From Bacillota bacterium (GTDB taxonomy: Bacteria > Bacillota > Clostridia > Acetivibrionales > JAMNXU01): a DNA stretch of 64,000 nucleotides. The notes under the pieces were generated by a model, which ran no database searches, was not told the origin of the DNA, and worked only from the letters and a program-made list of their open reading frames with translations. The stretch lies in NCBI GenBank assembly GCA_023623175.1, contig JAMNXU010000003.1, forward strand, positions 1 through 64,000, in the 5' to 3' direction. Position 1 is the first letter of the stretch, and every line of letters begins with the position of its first letter. The translations under genes and the position numbers were made by a program. Positions 16,325 through 24,015 of this stretch are shown here, in pieces.

Positions 16325-16774
16325 TCATTTGCCGCGTCCGGCAGCGAGGAACATCGCCGCGGCCCTTACGGCCAGGACGTAACCGTCGCTTCCGAAACCG
16401 CATATCTGTCCGACACAGACGGGAGCAATAACCGACTTGCTCCTGAATTCCTCCCTTGCGTGAATATTGGACAAATGCACCTCGATGGTCGGTATCTCAA
16501 CGGCTTTTATGGCATCGCGGATCGCAATGCTGTAATGGGTATAGGCCCCGGGATTTATAATCAGCACGTCATACCGGCCGCGCGCTGAATGGATGTAATC
16601 GATAATGGCTCCTTCATGGTTGCTCTGCACAAAATCCGCTTCGAACCCAAGCTTCTTTGCTTCTCCCGCAACTTCCCGGTTTATCTCATCAAGGGATTTT
16701 TTACCGTAAATATCCTTCTCCCTGGTTCCGAGAAGATTTAGGTTGGGTCCATTTATTACAAGCAGTCTGCCCAT
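16325..16774 (-). CDS. aroQ: Type II 3-dehydroquinate dehydratase
   Basis: The 149-residue product has the flavodoxin-like AroQ fold with INGPNLNLLGTRE at the N-terminus, NPGAYTHYSIAIRDAI in the middle and EVHLSNIHAREEFR near the end. The catalytic Tyr, Arg and His are in these motifs. It performs the third step of the shikimate pathway. AAGGAG lies eight bases before the ATG at 16774; the frame is open to a GTG three codons earlier. Other shikimate genes in the window are aroE (17978-18910) and the DAHP synthase gene (35990-37009). Confidence 0.95.
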   Translation of the reverse strand: MGRLLVINGPNLNLLGTREKDIYGKKSLDEINREVAGEAKKLGFEADFVQSNHEGAIIDYIHSARGRYDVLIINPGAYTHYSIAIRDAIKAVEIPTIEVHLSNIHAREEFRSKSVIAPVCVGQICGFGSDGYVLAVRAAAMFLAAGRGK

Positions 16775-16798
16775 TTTCTCCACTCCTTATGAATTGGC

Positions 16799-17071
16799 TC
16801 AGGGATTTGCATTTTCATGCCGGGGATGTTCCTTTACTATAGCCGCGGCCCTGATTATAGCGGCAATGACATCCACTTCAAACTGCTGCATAAGCAGATT
16901 TACCTTTGAATACAACTCACCCTTCTCCGAAGCTACATATTTCGGGGGAAGATTGTTCAAAGCCAGTGCTTCAATGTCCATGATGCATTTCGGACATTTG
17001 CATACATCCAGGCCATCGAGCATTTCCTTCAGTTTATTTGCAATAACTTCTTCCATGTAGTTTTTCAGCAT
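16799..17071 (-). CDS. comFB: ComFB-like protein
   Basis: The 90-residue protein begins MLKNYMEEVIANKLKEML and contains a CKCPKC cysteine cluster at about residues 23-28 followed by IMDIEALALNNLPPKYV, the hallmark of the late-competence ComFB family. Bacillus ComFB has no known activity. Some cyanobacterial homologues are reported to bind cyclic dinucleotides. The first cysteines could bind zinc. The gene sits between the prepilin peptidase gene and aroQ, so a link to type IV pili or DNA uptake is plausible. The ribosome site is GGGGG twelve bases upstream, rather far. Confidence 0.85.
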   Translation of the reverse strand: MLKNYMEEVIANKLKEMLDGLDVCKCPKCIMDIEALALNNLPPKYVASEKGELYSKVNLLMQQFEVDVIAAIIRAAAIVKEHPRHENANP

Positions 17072-17102
17072 GTCCGCATCAAACCCCCTGCTAATTTAAA
17101 CA

Positions 17103-17894
17103 TCATGGATTAAGATATCCTGCCAGTATTGCCTCGCCCCACATCAGCGATGCAAATGTTGCCGCCACGATAAACGGGCCGAAAGGTATCGTATCCCTGC
17201 GGTCTTTAATTTTCAATACTACAAGTACAAAACTTGTCAGTGCCGCCATCATAAAACTGAGAAACAATGCGACCAGCGTCAGCCTCCATCCGAGGAAAAG
17301 ACCTATGGGCGCAAAAATTTTCACATCTCCCATGCCTATCGCTTCATCGGTTTTATATATCAGCCTGCCGGCCAGGTAGACGAGAAAAAGCATTCCTGAC
17401 CCGGCTATTATGCCGGCAGGGGGATTCCACCAATTCCTGTCAAAATAAAAGCTCACGGGTTTGAAAAAGTTGTGCGCAAACATCCCGGTACCGCCGACCA
17501 TGGCTGCAATAACGAGGCTGTCCGGTATAATCCTGTAATCTATATCTATAAAAAACACGATAATCAGCACTGTCATGAGGAATACGGCCGCGAGGAACTC
17601 AACGGACAGGGAAAATCTCAGGTAAAGCATCACGTAAACCAGTGACGTAAGGATCTCTATCATCGGATACCGCAGGGATATCCGGGCGCCGCAATGCCTG
17701 CACCTTCCCTTTGAATACATGTATCCAAGCAGCGGAATCAGCTCCTGCGGCTCAAACCGCGAGTCACAATTGGTGCACAGTGAAGGCGGGTTTATTATCG
17801 ACTGCCCCAGCGGAATACGATGAATGCAAAGGTTGATGAAAGATCCGAACAACAGGCCGTAGACGGCCGTAATAACAAGGAAAACACCTGTCAT
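17103..17894 (-). CDS. Prepilin peptidase / N-methyltransferase (A24 family)
   Basis: The 263-residue polytopic enzyme has the N-terminal cytoplasmic methyltransferase-associated domain with two Cys pairs (CTNCD and CRHCG, about residues 40-67) and the peptidase core with the two aspartates in FIDIDYRIIPDSLVI and GMGDVKIF. It cleaves and N-methylates type IV prepilins or competence pseudopilins. No pilin genes are in the window. comFB follows 31 bases downstream. Length and topology are typical of PilD/ComC. Confidence 0.93.
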   Translation of the reverse strand: MTGVFLVITAVYGLLFGSFINLCIHRIPLGQSIINPPSLCTNCDSRFEPQELIPLLGYMYSKGRCRHCGARISLRYPMIEILTSLVYVMLYLRFSLSVEFLAAVFLMTVLIIVFFIDIDYRIIPDSLVIAAMVGGTGMFAHNFFKPVSFYFDRNWWNPPAGIIAGSGMLFLVYLAGRLIYKTDEAIGMGDVKIFAPIGLFLGWRLTLVALFLSFMMAALTSFVLVVLKIKDRRDTIPFGPFIVAATFASLMWGEAILAGYLNP

Positions 17895-17977
17895 GGATTT
17901 TATCCCGTTTGAATAAATCTAAATAACCTAAAAAACTCCCGGCAGTTTAAAGTTCGACATACAAAGTTAAAATCCTT

Positions 17978-18910
17978 CTATTTACCGCCCACCGTGTTGC
18001 TGAATTTGTCGAAAAGCTTCGCAGCAATTTCTTCGTCAAGCCTTTTTCCCGTCCATATCTCAAAAGCGTATATTCCCTGGTAGAACAGCCATCGAAGGCC
18101 GTTTACAGCAATGCATCCTTTTTGCTCCGCCCTTGAAAGAAACAGCGTTTTTGCGGGATTGTATATGGCATCGTAGGCAATTTGACCGGCATGAAAATCA
18201 TAGGTATCATCCAAGGGACACCGGTCCAATTCGGGATACATGCCAACGGGCGTAGTATTGATAACAATATCGCTTCCCGCAAATATTTCGCGTGATTCGA
18301 GCGATCCGTATTTTGCCGCCAGCGCAGCGCCTCCTGTTTTTTCATTTACCAGGCGCGCAATATCCCTGGCCTTCTCTTCCGTCCTGTTGATTATTCCCAC
18401 CTGTGCCGCTCCTTCCAGGGCAATCTTTATGGCAAGGGCTCTTGCGGCTCCTCCCGCTCCCAGGATCGCTACCTTTTTATCCCGGAACCCGGTCCCGGAC
18501 TCTTCCCTGAACGCGCGCGCAAATCCTTCGGCATCAGTGTTATAACCGCACAGCCGGCCGTTTTCGTTCTTAACCGTGTTGACTGCTCCTATGAGTTCCG
18601 CCTCGGCATCGATTTCGTCCAGGAGCGGTATTATGCTCTGCTTGTGCGGTACCGTTACATTAAAACCTGCGACATTCAGCGCTTTAAAACCCCTGACCGC
18701 CGCTTCGAGGCATCCCGGTTCCACCCTGAAGGGCACGTAAATGCAATTCATGCCAAGTTCACGGTATATTGAATTGTGAAGCTGCGGGGATACCGAATGC
18801 TCGATCGGGCAACCGATTACCGCGAAAATCCTTGTCTTTCCGTTAACATCTGCCGTCATACCATGCTTCAACTCCTGTCCAATATCCTTCGGGCGCTGTC
18901 TTGTTTCCAT
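17978..18910 (-). CDS. aroE: Shikimate dehydrogenase
   Basis: The product is 310 residues. The substrate domain carries CPIEHSVSPQLHN, GFNVTVPHKQ (catalytic Lys) and NTVKNENGRLCGYNTDAEGF; the NADP domain has ILGAGGAARA followed by NRTEEKA. It reduces 3-dehydroshikimate to shikimate. The ATG at 18910 has AGGAG six bases upstream inside the yqeG 3' end, giving a 43-base overlap with yqeG and an extra 17-residue N-terminal arm. An internal ATG at 18859 would give the usual length but has a poorer ribosome site. Confidence 0.95.
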   Translation of the reverse strand: METRQRPKDIGQELKHGMTADVNGKTRIFAVIGCPIEHSVSPQLHNSIYRELGMNCIYVPFRVEPGCLEAAVRGFKALNVAGFNVTVPHKQSIIPLLDEIDAEAELIGAVNTVKNENGRLCGYNTDAEGFARAFREESGTGFRDKKVAILGAGGAARALAIKIALEGAAQVGIINRTEEKARDIARLVNEKTGGAALAAKYGSLESREIFAGSDIVINTTPVGMYPELDRCPLDDTYDFHAGQIAYDAIYNPAKTLFLSRAEQKGCIAVNGLRWLFYQGIYAFEIWTGKRLDEEIAAKLFDKFSNTVGGK

Positions 18911-19431
18911 TTTTTTCTCCTGGCATCATCTTCGGAACTCCTGCCGTGGTACCTGCGCATTACTATTTTTTCGGGAAGTCTTTTAATTCTTACAAAAAAC
19001 ACTTCCCTGTCGTCGACGGGTTTGACAAGCACGGTAAACATGTTGAGCCTGTTTCCACCGTAAATGTCCGTGAAAAGCTGATCCCCTACGACAGCAACTT
19101 CTTCGGGACCGAGTCCCATATACTCCGACGCCTTCAGCAGTCCCCTGCTGCCGGGCTTTGAAGCCCTGTGCACTGCAAAAACCTTCAGCTTTTCATTGAA
19201 CCGGTCAACCCTCGTTTTCGATGCATTGGAAACTATGCAAACCTTGAGCCCGGATTCTTTCAACCTTTCAATCCATCGAACCACTTTATCGTCGGCAACC
19301 CTGACATGCATCGCCACGAGGGTGTTGTCTATGTCGAGTATTACGCCCCTGATGTTTTTTTCAAGCAGAATTTCAGGTTCTATATCGTAAATGCTGTCAA
19401 CGGTCAAATCCGGAAAAAACTTCTCCAACAT
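18868..19431 (-). CDS. YqeG-family HAD phosphatase
   Basis: The 187-residue HAD superfamily protein (IIIA subclass) has motif I as GVILDIDNTLVAM, motif II around VSNAS and motif III as VAVVGDQLFTDIYGGNRL. Homologues (B. subtilis YqeG) are linked to lipid phosphate metabolism and ribosome-associated loci; the substrate is uncertain. The ATG at 19431 has GGAGG five bases upstream; an upstream open frame lacks a ribosome site. aroE overlaps its 3' end. Confidence 0.9.
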   Translation of the reverse strand: MLEKFFPDLTVDSIYDIEPEILLEKNIRGVILDIDNTLVAMHVRVADDKVVRWIERLKESGLKVCIVSNASKTRVDRFNEKLKVFAVHRASKPGSRGLLKASEYMGLGPEEVAVVGDQLFTDIYGGNRLNMFTVLVKPVDDREVFFVRIKRLPEKIVMRRYHGRSSEDDARRKKWKQDSARRILDRS

Positions 19432-19709
19432 TTTATCCTCCGCACAAGTGTATCCGTCTGCGTGTTTTGGCTGATTTCCGCATGTCCCGGGCACAGCCGG
19501 AACGATAATCATATAATAGCAAAACGGCGTATTTATGGCAATGATTTAGTTCGCTTCCTTTTTATTATAGCCTGTTTGAATCATATGTTGCGAAAAGTAT
19601 GGACTTTCGACAGGAAAAGTAGCATAATTAAAATAATATTAATGCAGCCTTATAATAATACATTTGTTAAATTCTTGACTATCTATTTAATGAAAGGAGT
19701 TACATATAC

Positions 19710-20780
19710 ATGGCACAGCAAATAAGAATCGAAAGGACGAAAAGCCCTAAACAAAAGCCCGATCCGAATAATCTCGGTTTCGGAAAGTATTTTACGGACC
19801 ACATGTTCATTATGGACTATTCTCCTGACAAGGGATGGCATGATCCGAGAATAGTCCCCTATGCGCCGCTTCAGCTGGACCCGTCCACAATGGTATTCCA
19901 CTACGGGCAGGCCGTATTTGAAGGCCTTAAGGCTTACAGGGCCGATGACGGAAGAATACTGCTTTTCAGACCCGAACAGAACATGAAAAGAATCAATGCA
20001 TCCAACGAGAGACTCTGCATTCCTCCCATAGATGTGGATTTTGCCGTTGAAGCCATCAAGACGCTTGTAAAGGTTGACTCGGACTGGATTCCCGACGGTA
20101 AGGGAACTTCCCTTTATATAAGACCCTTCATCATTTCCACCGACCCCTACCTCGGTGTCAAGCCTTCTTCAACCTATATGTTCATAATTATTCTTTCGCC
20201 GAGCGGAGCATACTATCCCGGCGGAATAAATCCCGTCAAGATTTATGTTGAAACCAGCTATGTGCGCGCAGTAAAAGGAGGCACCGGAGCCGCCAAGACT
20301 CCCGGAAACTATGCTGCGAGCCTGAAGGCGCAGGCCGACGCTGAAAAGAAGGGCTACATCCAGGTGCTCTGGCTTGACGCAATAGAGAAAAAATACGTCG
20401 AGGAAGTCGGGTCGATGAACGTATTTTTCGTTATCGGAGACGAAGTTGTGACTCCGTCTCTCGAAGGCACCATCCTCCCGGGCGTTACAAGAAGTTCTGC
20501 GATAGATATGCTCAGAAGCATGGATATAAAGGTGACCGAACGAAAGATTACAATCCAGGAGCTCTATGATGCCCATGAAAAAGGCCTGCTCAGGGAGGCT
20601 TTCGGAACGGGCACGGCAGCCGTCATATCCCCGATAGGCGAACTCAACTGGGAGGGAAAAATAATTACGATCAATGACGGTAAAATCGGTCCGATTTCCC
20701 AGAAACTTTACGACTCGCTGACAGCGTTGCAATACGGAAAGGCGCCCGACAAATTTGGCTGGGTGCAGGAAGTAAAATAA
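19710..20780 (+). CDS. ilvE: Branched-chain amino acid aminotransferase
   Basis: The 356-residue fold-type IV PLP enzyme carries FHYGQAVFEGLKAYRADDGRI, GTGAAKTPGNYAASLKAQADA (the Lys-bearing region), EEVGSMNVFFVI and LEGTILPGVTR. It performs the last step of leucine, isoleucine and valine synthesis. The ribosome site is GGAG ten bases before the ATG. It is the first plus-strand gene after a long minus-strand run, monocistronic, and followed by a terminator at 20806. No T-box or leucine-rich leader was recognised in the 280 bases upstream. Confidence 0.95.
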   Translation: MAQQIRIERTKSPKQKPDPNNLGFGKYFTDHMFIMDYSPDKGWHDPRIVPYAPLQLDPSTMVFHYGQAVFEGLKAYRADDGRILLFRPEQNMKRINASNERLCIPPIDVDFAVEAIKTLVKVDSDWIPDGKGTSLYIRPFIISTDPYLGVKPSSTYMFIIILSPSGAYYPGGINPVKIYVETSYVRAVKGGTGAAKTPGNYAASLKAQADAEKKGYIQVLWLDAIEKKYVEEVGSMNVFFVIGDEVVTPSLEGTILPGVTRSSAIDMLRSMDIKVTERKITIQELYDAHEKGLLREAFGTGTAAVISPIGELNWEGKIITINDGKIGPISQKLYDSLTALQYGKAPDKFGWVQEVK

Positions 20781-20805
20781 ACCCGGAAAGGTATAATTTT
20801 CATTT

Positions 20806-20841
20806 AAAAGGCGGCGCGTCCCGGAGCGTCCGTCTTTTTTT
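20806..20841 (+). terminator. Terminator of ilvE
   Basis: The arms 20806-20814 and 20830-20838 pair over nine positions, with one G-U, around a 15-base loop. A T-run extends to 20841. It lies 26 bases after the ilvE stop. Confidence 0.7.
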
Positions 20842-20902
20842 CTGCCGTGCTTTAAACTTCCGGCTGCTTGATTTGCCGCAAAGGGCAGCCGATTTTCTGT
20901 CG

Positions 20903-20931
20903 GAATATTAACCGCGTCAGTTTAATACAAT
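20903..20931 (+). promoter_or_regulatory. Sigma-E-like promoter of ylbJ
   Basis: GAATATT (20903-20909) and AATACAAT (20924-20931) are separated by 14 bases. This fits the sigma-E consensus (-35 GHATATT, -10 CATACAMT) at all but one position. The start codon of ylbJ follows 40 bases later. ylbJ is mother-cell expressed in Bacillus. Confidence 0.6.
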
Positions 20932-20971
20932 CAAATAGGGAACATAATCAACCGGTGAAAAATTCGCCAAG

Positions 20972-22267
20972 ATGCTGTATTTCATAGCAGCGACCGCAAC
21001 GGTCCTTTTCGTTTACCTGTATGCGCGATACAGCGCAAAAGCAATATATATAAGGAAACTCCTGCTGCCTTTTTCATGCCTGGCCTTCGTCCTGTGCCTG
21101 GTTATCTTCCCGGAAACCACTGTTTCAGCAGCGGCAGGAGGCTTTAAACTATGGCTTGAAGCCGTGGTTCCGTCCCTCATGCCTTTTATTGTGGTGTCAA
21201 ACCTGCTTGTTCAATCGGGGTTTGCAAAGTCCGCGGGTATCCTCCTCGAGCCCCTGATGCGGCCGCTTTTCAACATCCCCGGCTCGGGTTCCTTTGCATT
21301 CCTCGTGGGGATCACGAGCGGATATCCCGTTGGCGCGAAAATAACTTCCGACCTGTACTCTGAAAAATTGCTTACGGAAGATCAGGCAAGACGCCTGCTC
21401 GCGTTTTCGAACAATTCGGGCCCGCTTTTTATAATTGGTACCGTCTCCACGGGCATGTTCAAAAGCCCGTCACTGGGACTCTTTCTTCTCCTGTGCCACG
21501 TGACCGCCGGAATAACCGTGGGCGTCCTCCAGGGATTGCTGAGCAGAAAACGCAAAACGGAAAGGGAAACTTATTTAAAAAAAGGCATATACGCGCGCTT
21601 TAAAAAGCAGCTGAAAACCTCCGGCGGCCACAATTGGGGAAATCTCCTCGGAAACGCCGTTGCCGACGCAATGCAGACATTGCTTAAAATCGGAGGGTTT
21701 ATTACTCTTTTTTCCGTATTGATAGCGCTGCTGCGTAAAACTGGCATTGTCACCTTTATTTCGGGCCTCATATCCATGAAATTTTCTCTGCCCGGACTCA
21801 AGCCCGAATTGGCTGAAGCCTTGATATGCGGCTTTTTTGAGATTACAACGGGATGCAGTCTTGTCAGCGGCCTGGCGGACACCCCCATGATCCTGAAACT
21901 GGCTGCTGTAAGCTTTATTCTCGGGTGGGCCGGGCTTTCGGTTCACGCCCAGGTCTTGGGAATTACGTCTCAAAGGAGTTTGGGGCTTAAAGAATATTTA
22001 ACCGGAAAATTCCTGCACGGTATTTTGGCGGCGCTGTACGCCTGCGCGCTGTACAGGGTCCTGGGATCTTCAATACCGGTTTTGAGCCATATAGGTTCAA
22101 AACAAAAAATAGCCACGGACGTGCCATGGCATTATTATTTCATCAATTCCGTTTTGCTGCTGGCCGTAATGTGCGGACTATTCGCCGCCCTTTTCACAGC
22201 ATTGAACCTGTTGAAAAAAACATGCATCCGGGACGGTAAACGTGTATATTCGGGCAAGCGCTTTTAG
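20972..22267 (+). CDS. ylbJ: Sporulation integral membrane protein YlbJ
   Basis: The 431-residue protein has eight or more membrane helices and a nucleoside-recognition (Gate-like) domain pattern, with PSLMPFIVVSNLLVQSG, ITSGYPVGAKITSDLY and FSNNSGPLFIIGTV. YlbJ is a sigma-E-dependent membrane protein needed for normal spore cortex and proposed in dipicolinate export in the mother cell. The ATG lacks an obvious GGAGG. The C-terminal ~50 residues add another membrane helix. It converges with the 22284-22721 gene, leaving only 16 bases between stops and no clear shared hairpin. Confidence 0.92.
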   Translation: MLYFIAATATVLFVYLYARYSAKAIYIRKLLLPFSCLAFVLCLVIFPETTVSAAAGGFKLWLEAVVPSLMPFIVVSNLLVQSGFAKSAGILLEPLMRPLFNIPGSGSFAFLVGITSGYPVGAKITSDLYSEKLLTEDQARRLLAFSNNSGPLFIIGTVSTGMFKSPSLGLFLLLCHVTAGITVGVLQGLLSRKRKTERETYLKKGIYARFKKQLKTSGGHNWGNLLGNAVADAMQTLLKIGGFITLFSVLIALLRKTGIVTFISGLISMKFSLPGLKPELAEALICGFFEITTGCSLVSGLADTPMILKLAAVSFILGWAGLSVHAQVLGITSQRSLGLKEYLTGKFLHGILAALYACALYRVLGSSIPVLSHIGSKQKIATDVPWHYYFINSVLLLAVMCGLFAALFTALNLLKKTCIRDGKRVYSGKRF

Positions 22268-22283
22268 GCAGCCCTCACAGCCT

Positions 22284-22721
22284 TTATTTGAGTTCCTGCC
22301 TGTTGTTCTCAATCAGCTCGATGGTTTCGCGCATTATTTCCTGCACCTTTGCGAGGAGACTGTCGGCATATTCGCGGGTCCCCATCCGTATTTCCCTTGC
22401 GTTTTTCTGCGCGTTCGCAATTATTTCATTGGCCTGTTCATAGGCTTTCTTCGTTATCTCGTGCTCATCCACCAGTGAAGCGATCTTGCTTTCGGCGTCC
22501 TGTATGATACTGTTGGCTTCCTTCTGCGCTTCCAGGAGAATCCTCTGTCTCTCTTCCTTCACCCACTTGGCCTGTTTCAGGTCATCGGGAAGTTTCAACC
22601 TAATTTCCCTTATTATTTCAAGGATTTCCTCCTTGTCAACGAGGGCTTTGCCTATGAATGGCACGGTTACGCTTTTTTCTATTACATCCTCCAATGTTTC
22701 CAAAATATTGAGAATCTCCAT
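22284..22721 (-). CDS. Coiled-coil protein (ATPase subunit-like)
   Basis: The 145-residue, highly charged, helical protein has a short N-terminal segment (MEILNILETLEDVIEKS) and a long heptad-rich region from about residue 60 to 130 (EAQKEANSIIQDAESKIASL and ITKKAYEQANEIIANAQKNA). Homologues next to coaD in Clostridia are annotated vaguely as ATPase or ATP synthase b-like because of coiled-coil similarity. No nucleotide motif is present. A DivIVA-like scaffolding role is possible but unproven. It lies 31 bases after coaD and is probably cotranscribed. Confidence 0.7.
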   Translation of the reverse strand: MEILNILETLEDVIEKSVTVPFIGKALVDKEEILEIIREIRLKLPDDLKQAKWVKEERQRILLEAQKEANSIIQDAESKIASLVDEHEITKKAYEQANEIIANAQKNAREIRMGTREYADSLLAKVQEIMRETIELIENNRQELK

Positions 22722-22752
22722 CAGGTTCCCTCCCGGATTGTTTTATCCTGCG

Positions 22753-23241
22753 TCATTTTTTTAAAGATCTCAGTTTTTCTATCACCCTGTCTTTTATGCA
22801 GTCGGGAACCAGGCCGTCGATGTTGCCGTTGTTTGCAGCCAGTTCCCTGACCACGCTGGAACTGAGGTACAGGTAATTCAGGCTCGTCATCATGAAAATC
22901 GTCTCAATGTCAGGACTGAGCTGTTTATTTAAAATAGCCATCTGAAACTCATTTTCAAAATCGGATACGGCCCTCAGACCCCTGATTATTACTGAAGCGT
23001 TTTTTCTTTTCAGGTAGTCTACGGTAAGGCCGGTGAAGCTGTCTATTTCAATGTTGGGTCTGCCTGCCAGGGCGCATTTGAGCAGCTCGACCCTTTCCTC
23101 GATTGTAAACACCGGCTTTTTTTTGCTGTTTACAAGCACGGCGACAATGAGCTTGTCGCATTGTTTCGCAGCCCTGTCAATTATGTCGATATGTCCGTTT
23201 GTAACAGGATCAAATGATCCGGGATATACATAAATCCTCAA
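22753..23241 (-). CDS. coaD: Phosphopantetheine adenylyltransferase
   Basis: The 162-residue nucleotidyltransferase has the signature [16 protein letters not shown] and the C-terminal [15 protein letters not shown]. It makes dephospho-CoA from phosphopantetheine and ATP. I chose the TTG at 23241, directly before [11 protein letters not shown] and behind AAAGGA; the frame is open to 23280, but that ATG has no ribosome site and would add a basic arm absent from the family. It lies downstream of rsmD, the usual pairing. coaE, the next pathway step, is at 39817-40419. Confidence 0.95.
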   Translation of the reverse strand: MRIYVYPGSFDPVTNGHIDIIDRAAKQCDKLIVAVLVNSKKKPVFTIEERVELLKCALAGRPNIEIDSFTGLTVDYLKRKNASVIIRGLRAVSDFENEFQMAILNKQLSPDIETIFMMTSLNYLYLSSSVVRELAANNGNIDGLVPDCIKDRVIEKLRSLKK

Positions 23242-23312
23242 CTTGCATTTTCCTTTCGTTTTTATTTTGTTTTTTGCCATGAAGGTTGCATGTTTTTTGT
23301 TAATTGATTTAA

Positions 23313-23894
23313 TCAGTCAGTTGGTGCACCTGATAATTGGCTGATAGGTTTGTAAAACGACAAAATCGTGTCGCCGTATTTACGTTCATCATACAGTACA
23401 AAATGAACGACGCTCGCGGGTACCGGATCTCTCCTGTCGCGTTCAGCGACAATCAAACCGTCTTCCTTCAATATACCTGCGCCGGCAAGTGCTTCGAGCG
23501 TCTTCGGCACAAGGTCCATGCCATAGGGCGGATCCATGAAAATTATGTCAAAGGACCTTTTTTGTTTTGCCAGCAGTCCGACGGCGCGAAAAACATCGGC
23601 GGGAATCACCTCGGAACTTTCCGAAAAACCTGTGTGTCTCAGGTTCTCCCTTATAATTTCGACGCTTGACCTGCTGCTGTCCACAAAAACCGCGCTGCGT
23701 GCGCCGCGGCTCATCGCCTCGATCCCCAGGTTGCCCGTCCCCGCATACAGGTCAAGGATCACGCTGCCGGCAATCCTCGGGGTAAGTATGTTGAACAGGG
23801 ATTCCTTCACCCTGTCTGTTGTAGGCCTGGTGTTTAAACCTTCCACGGTCTTCAGTTTAAGCCCTCCGGCGCTGCCTGCAATTACCCTGAGTAT
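23313..23894 (-). CDS. rsmD: 16S rRNA (guanine-966 N2)-methyltransferase
   Basis: The Rossmann methyltransferase shows [17 protein letters not shown], the SAM loop [20 protein letters not shown] and the catalytic [11 protein letters not shown]. The first standard start is a GTG at 23846. However, upstream in frame lie the codons for [15 protein letters not shown], the conserved RsmD N-terminus that in B. subtilis begins MRVISGS. They follow an ATA at 23892-23894 and a perfect AGGAGG at 23905-23910, ten bases away. I therefore extend the gene to that ATA, a non-standard start (see findings). With it the protein has 193 residues, normal for the family. Confidence 0.9.
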   Translation of the reverse strand: MLRVIAGSAGGLKLKTVEGLNTRPTTDRVKESLFNILTPRIAGSVILDLYAGTGNLGIEAMSRGARSAVFVDSSRSSVEIIRENLRHTGFSESSEVIPADVFRAVGLLAKQKRSFDIIFMDPPYGMDLVPKTLEALAGAGILKEDGLIVAERDRRDPVPASVVHFVLYDERKYGDTILSFYKPISQLSGAPTD

Positions 23895-24015
23895 ACCTGT
23901 CCGCCCTCCTGAAACTACAAAAATGCTTTTTTATTTTATAATGCTATTTTATAACATGCGGGACAAATGTCAACTTGATGGAACGCCTGTTCCGCCGTTT
24001 CAGCCAAAATTGAGC

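Noticed and set aside
19513-19709. T-box or leucine attenuator before ilvE
   Set aside because: No T-box core (TGGNACCGCG-like) sequence, no Leu-codon-rich leader frame and no terminator hairpin were found.
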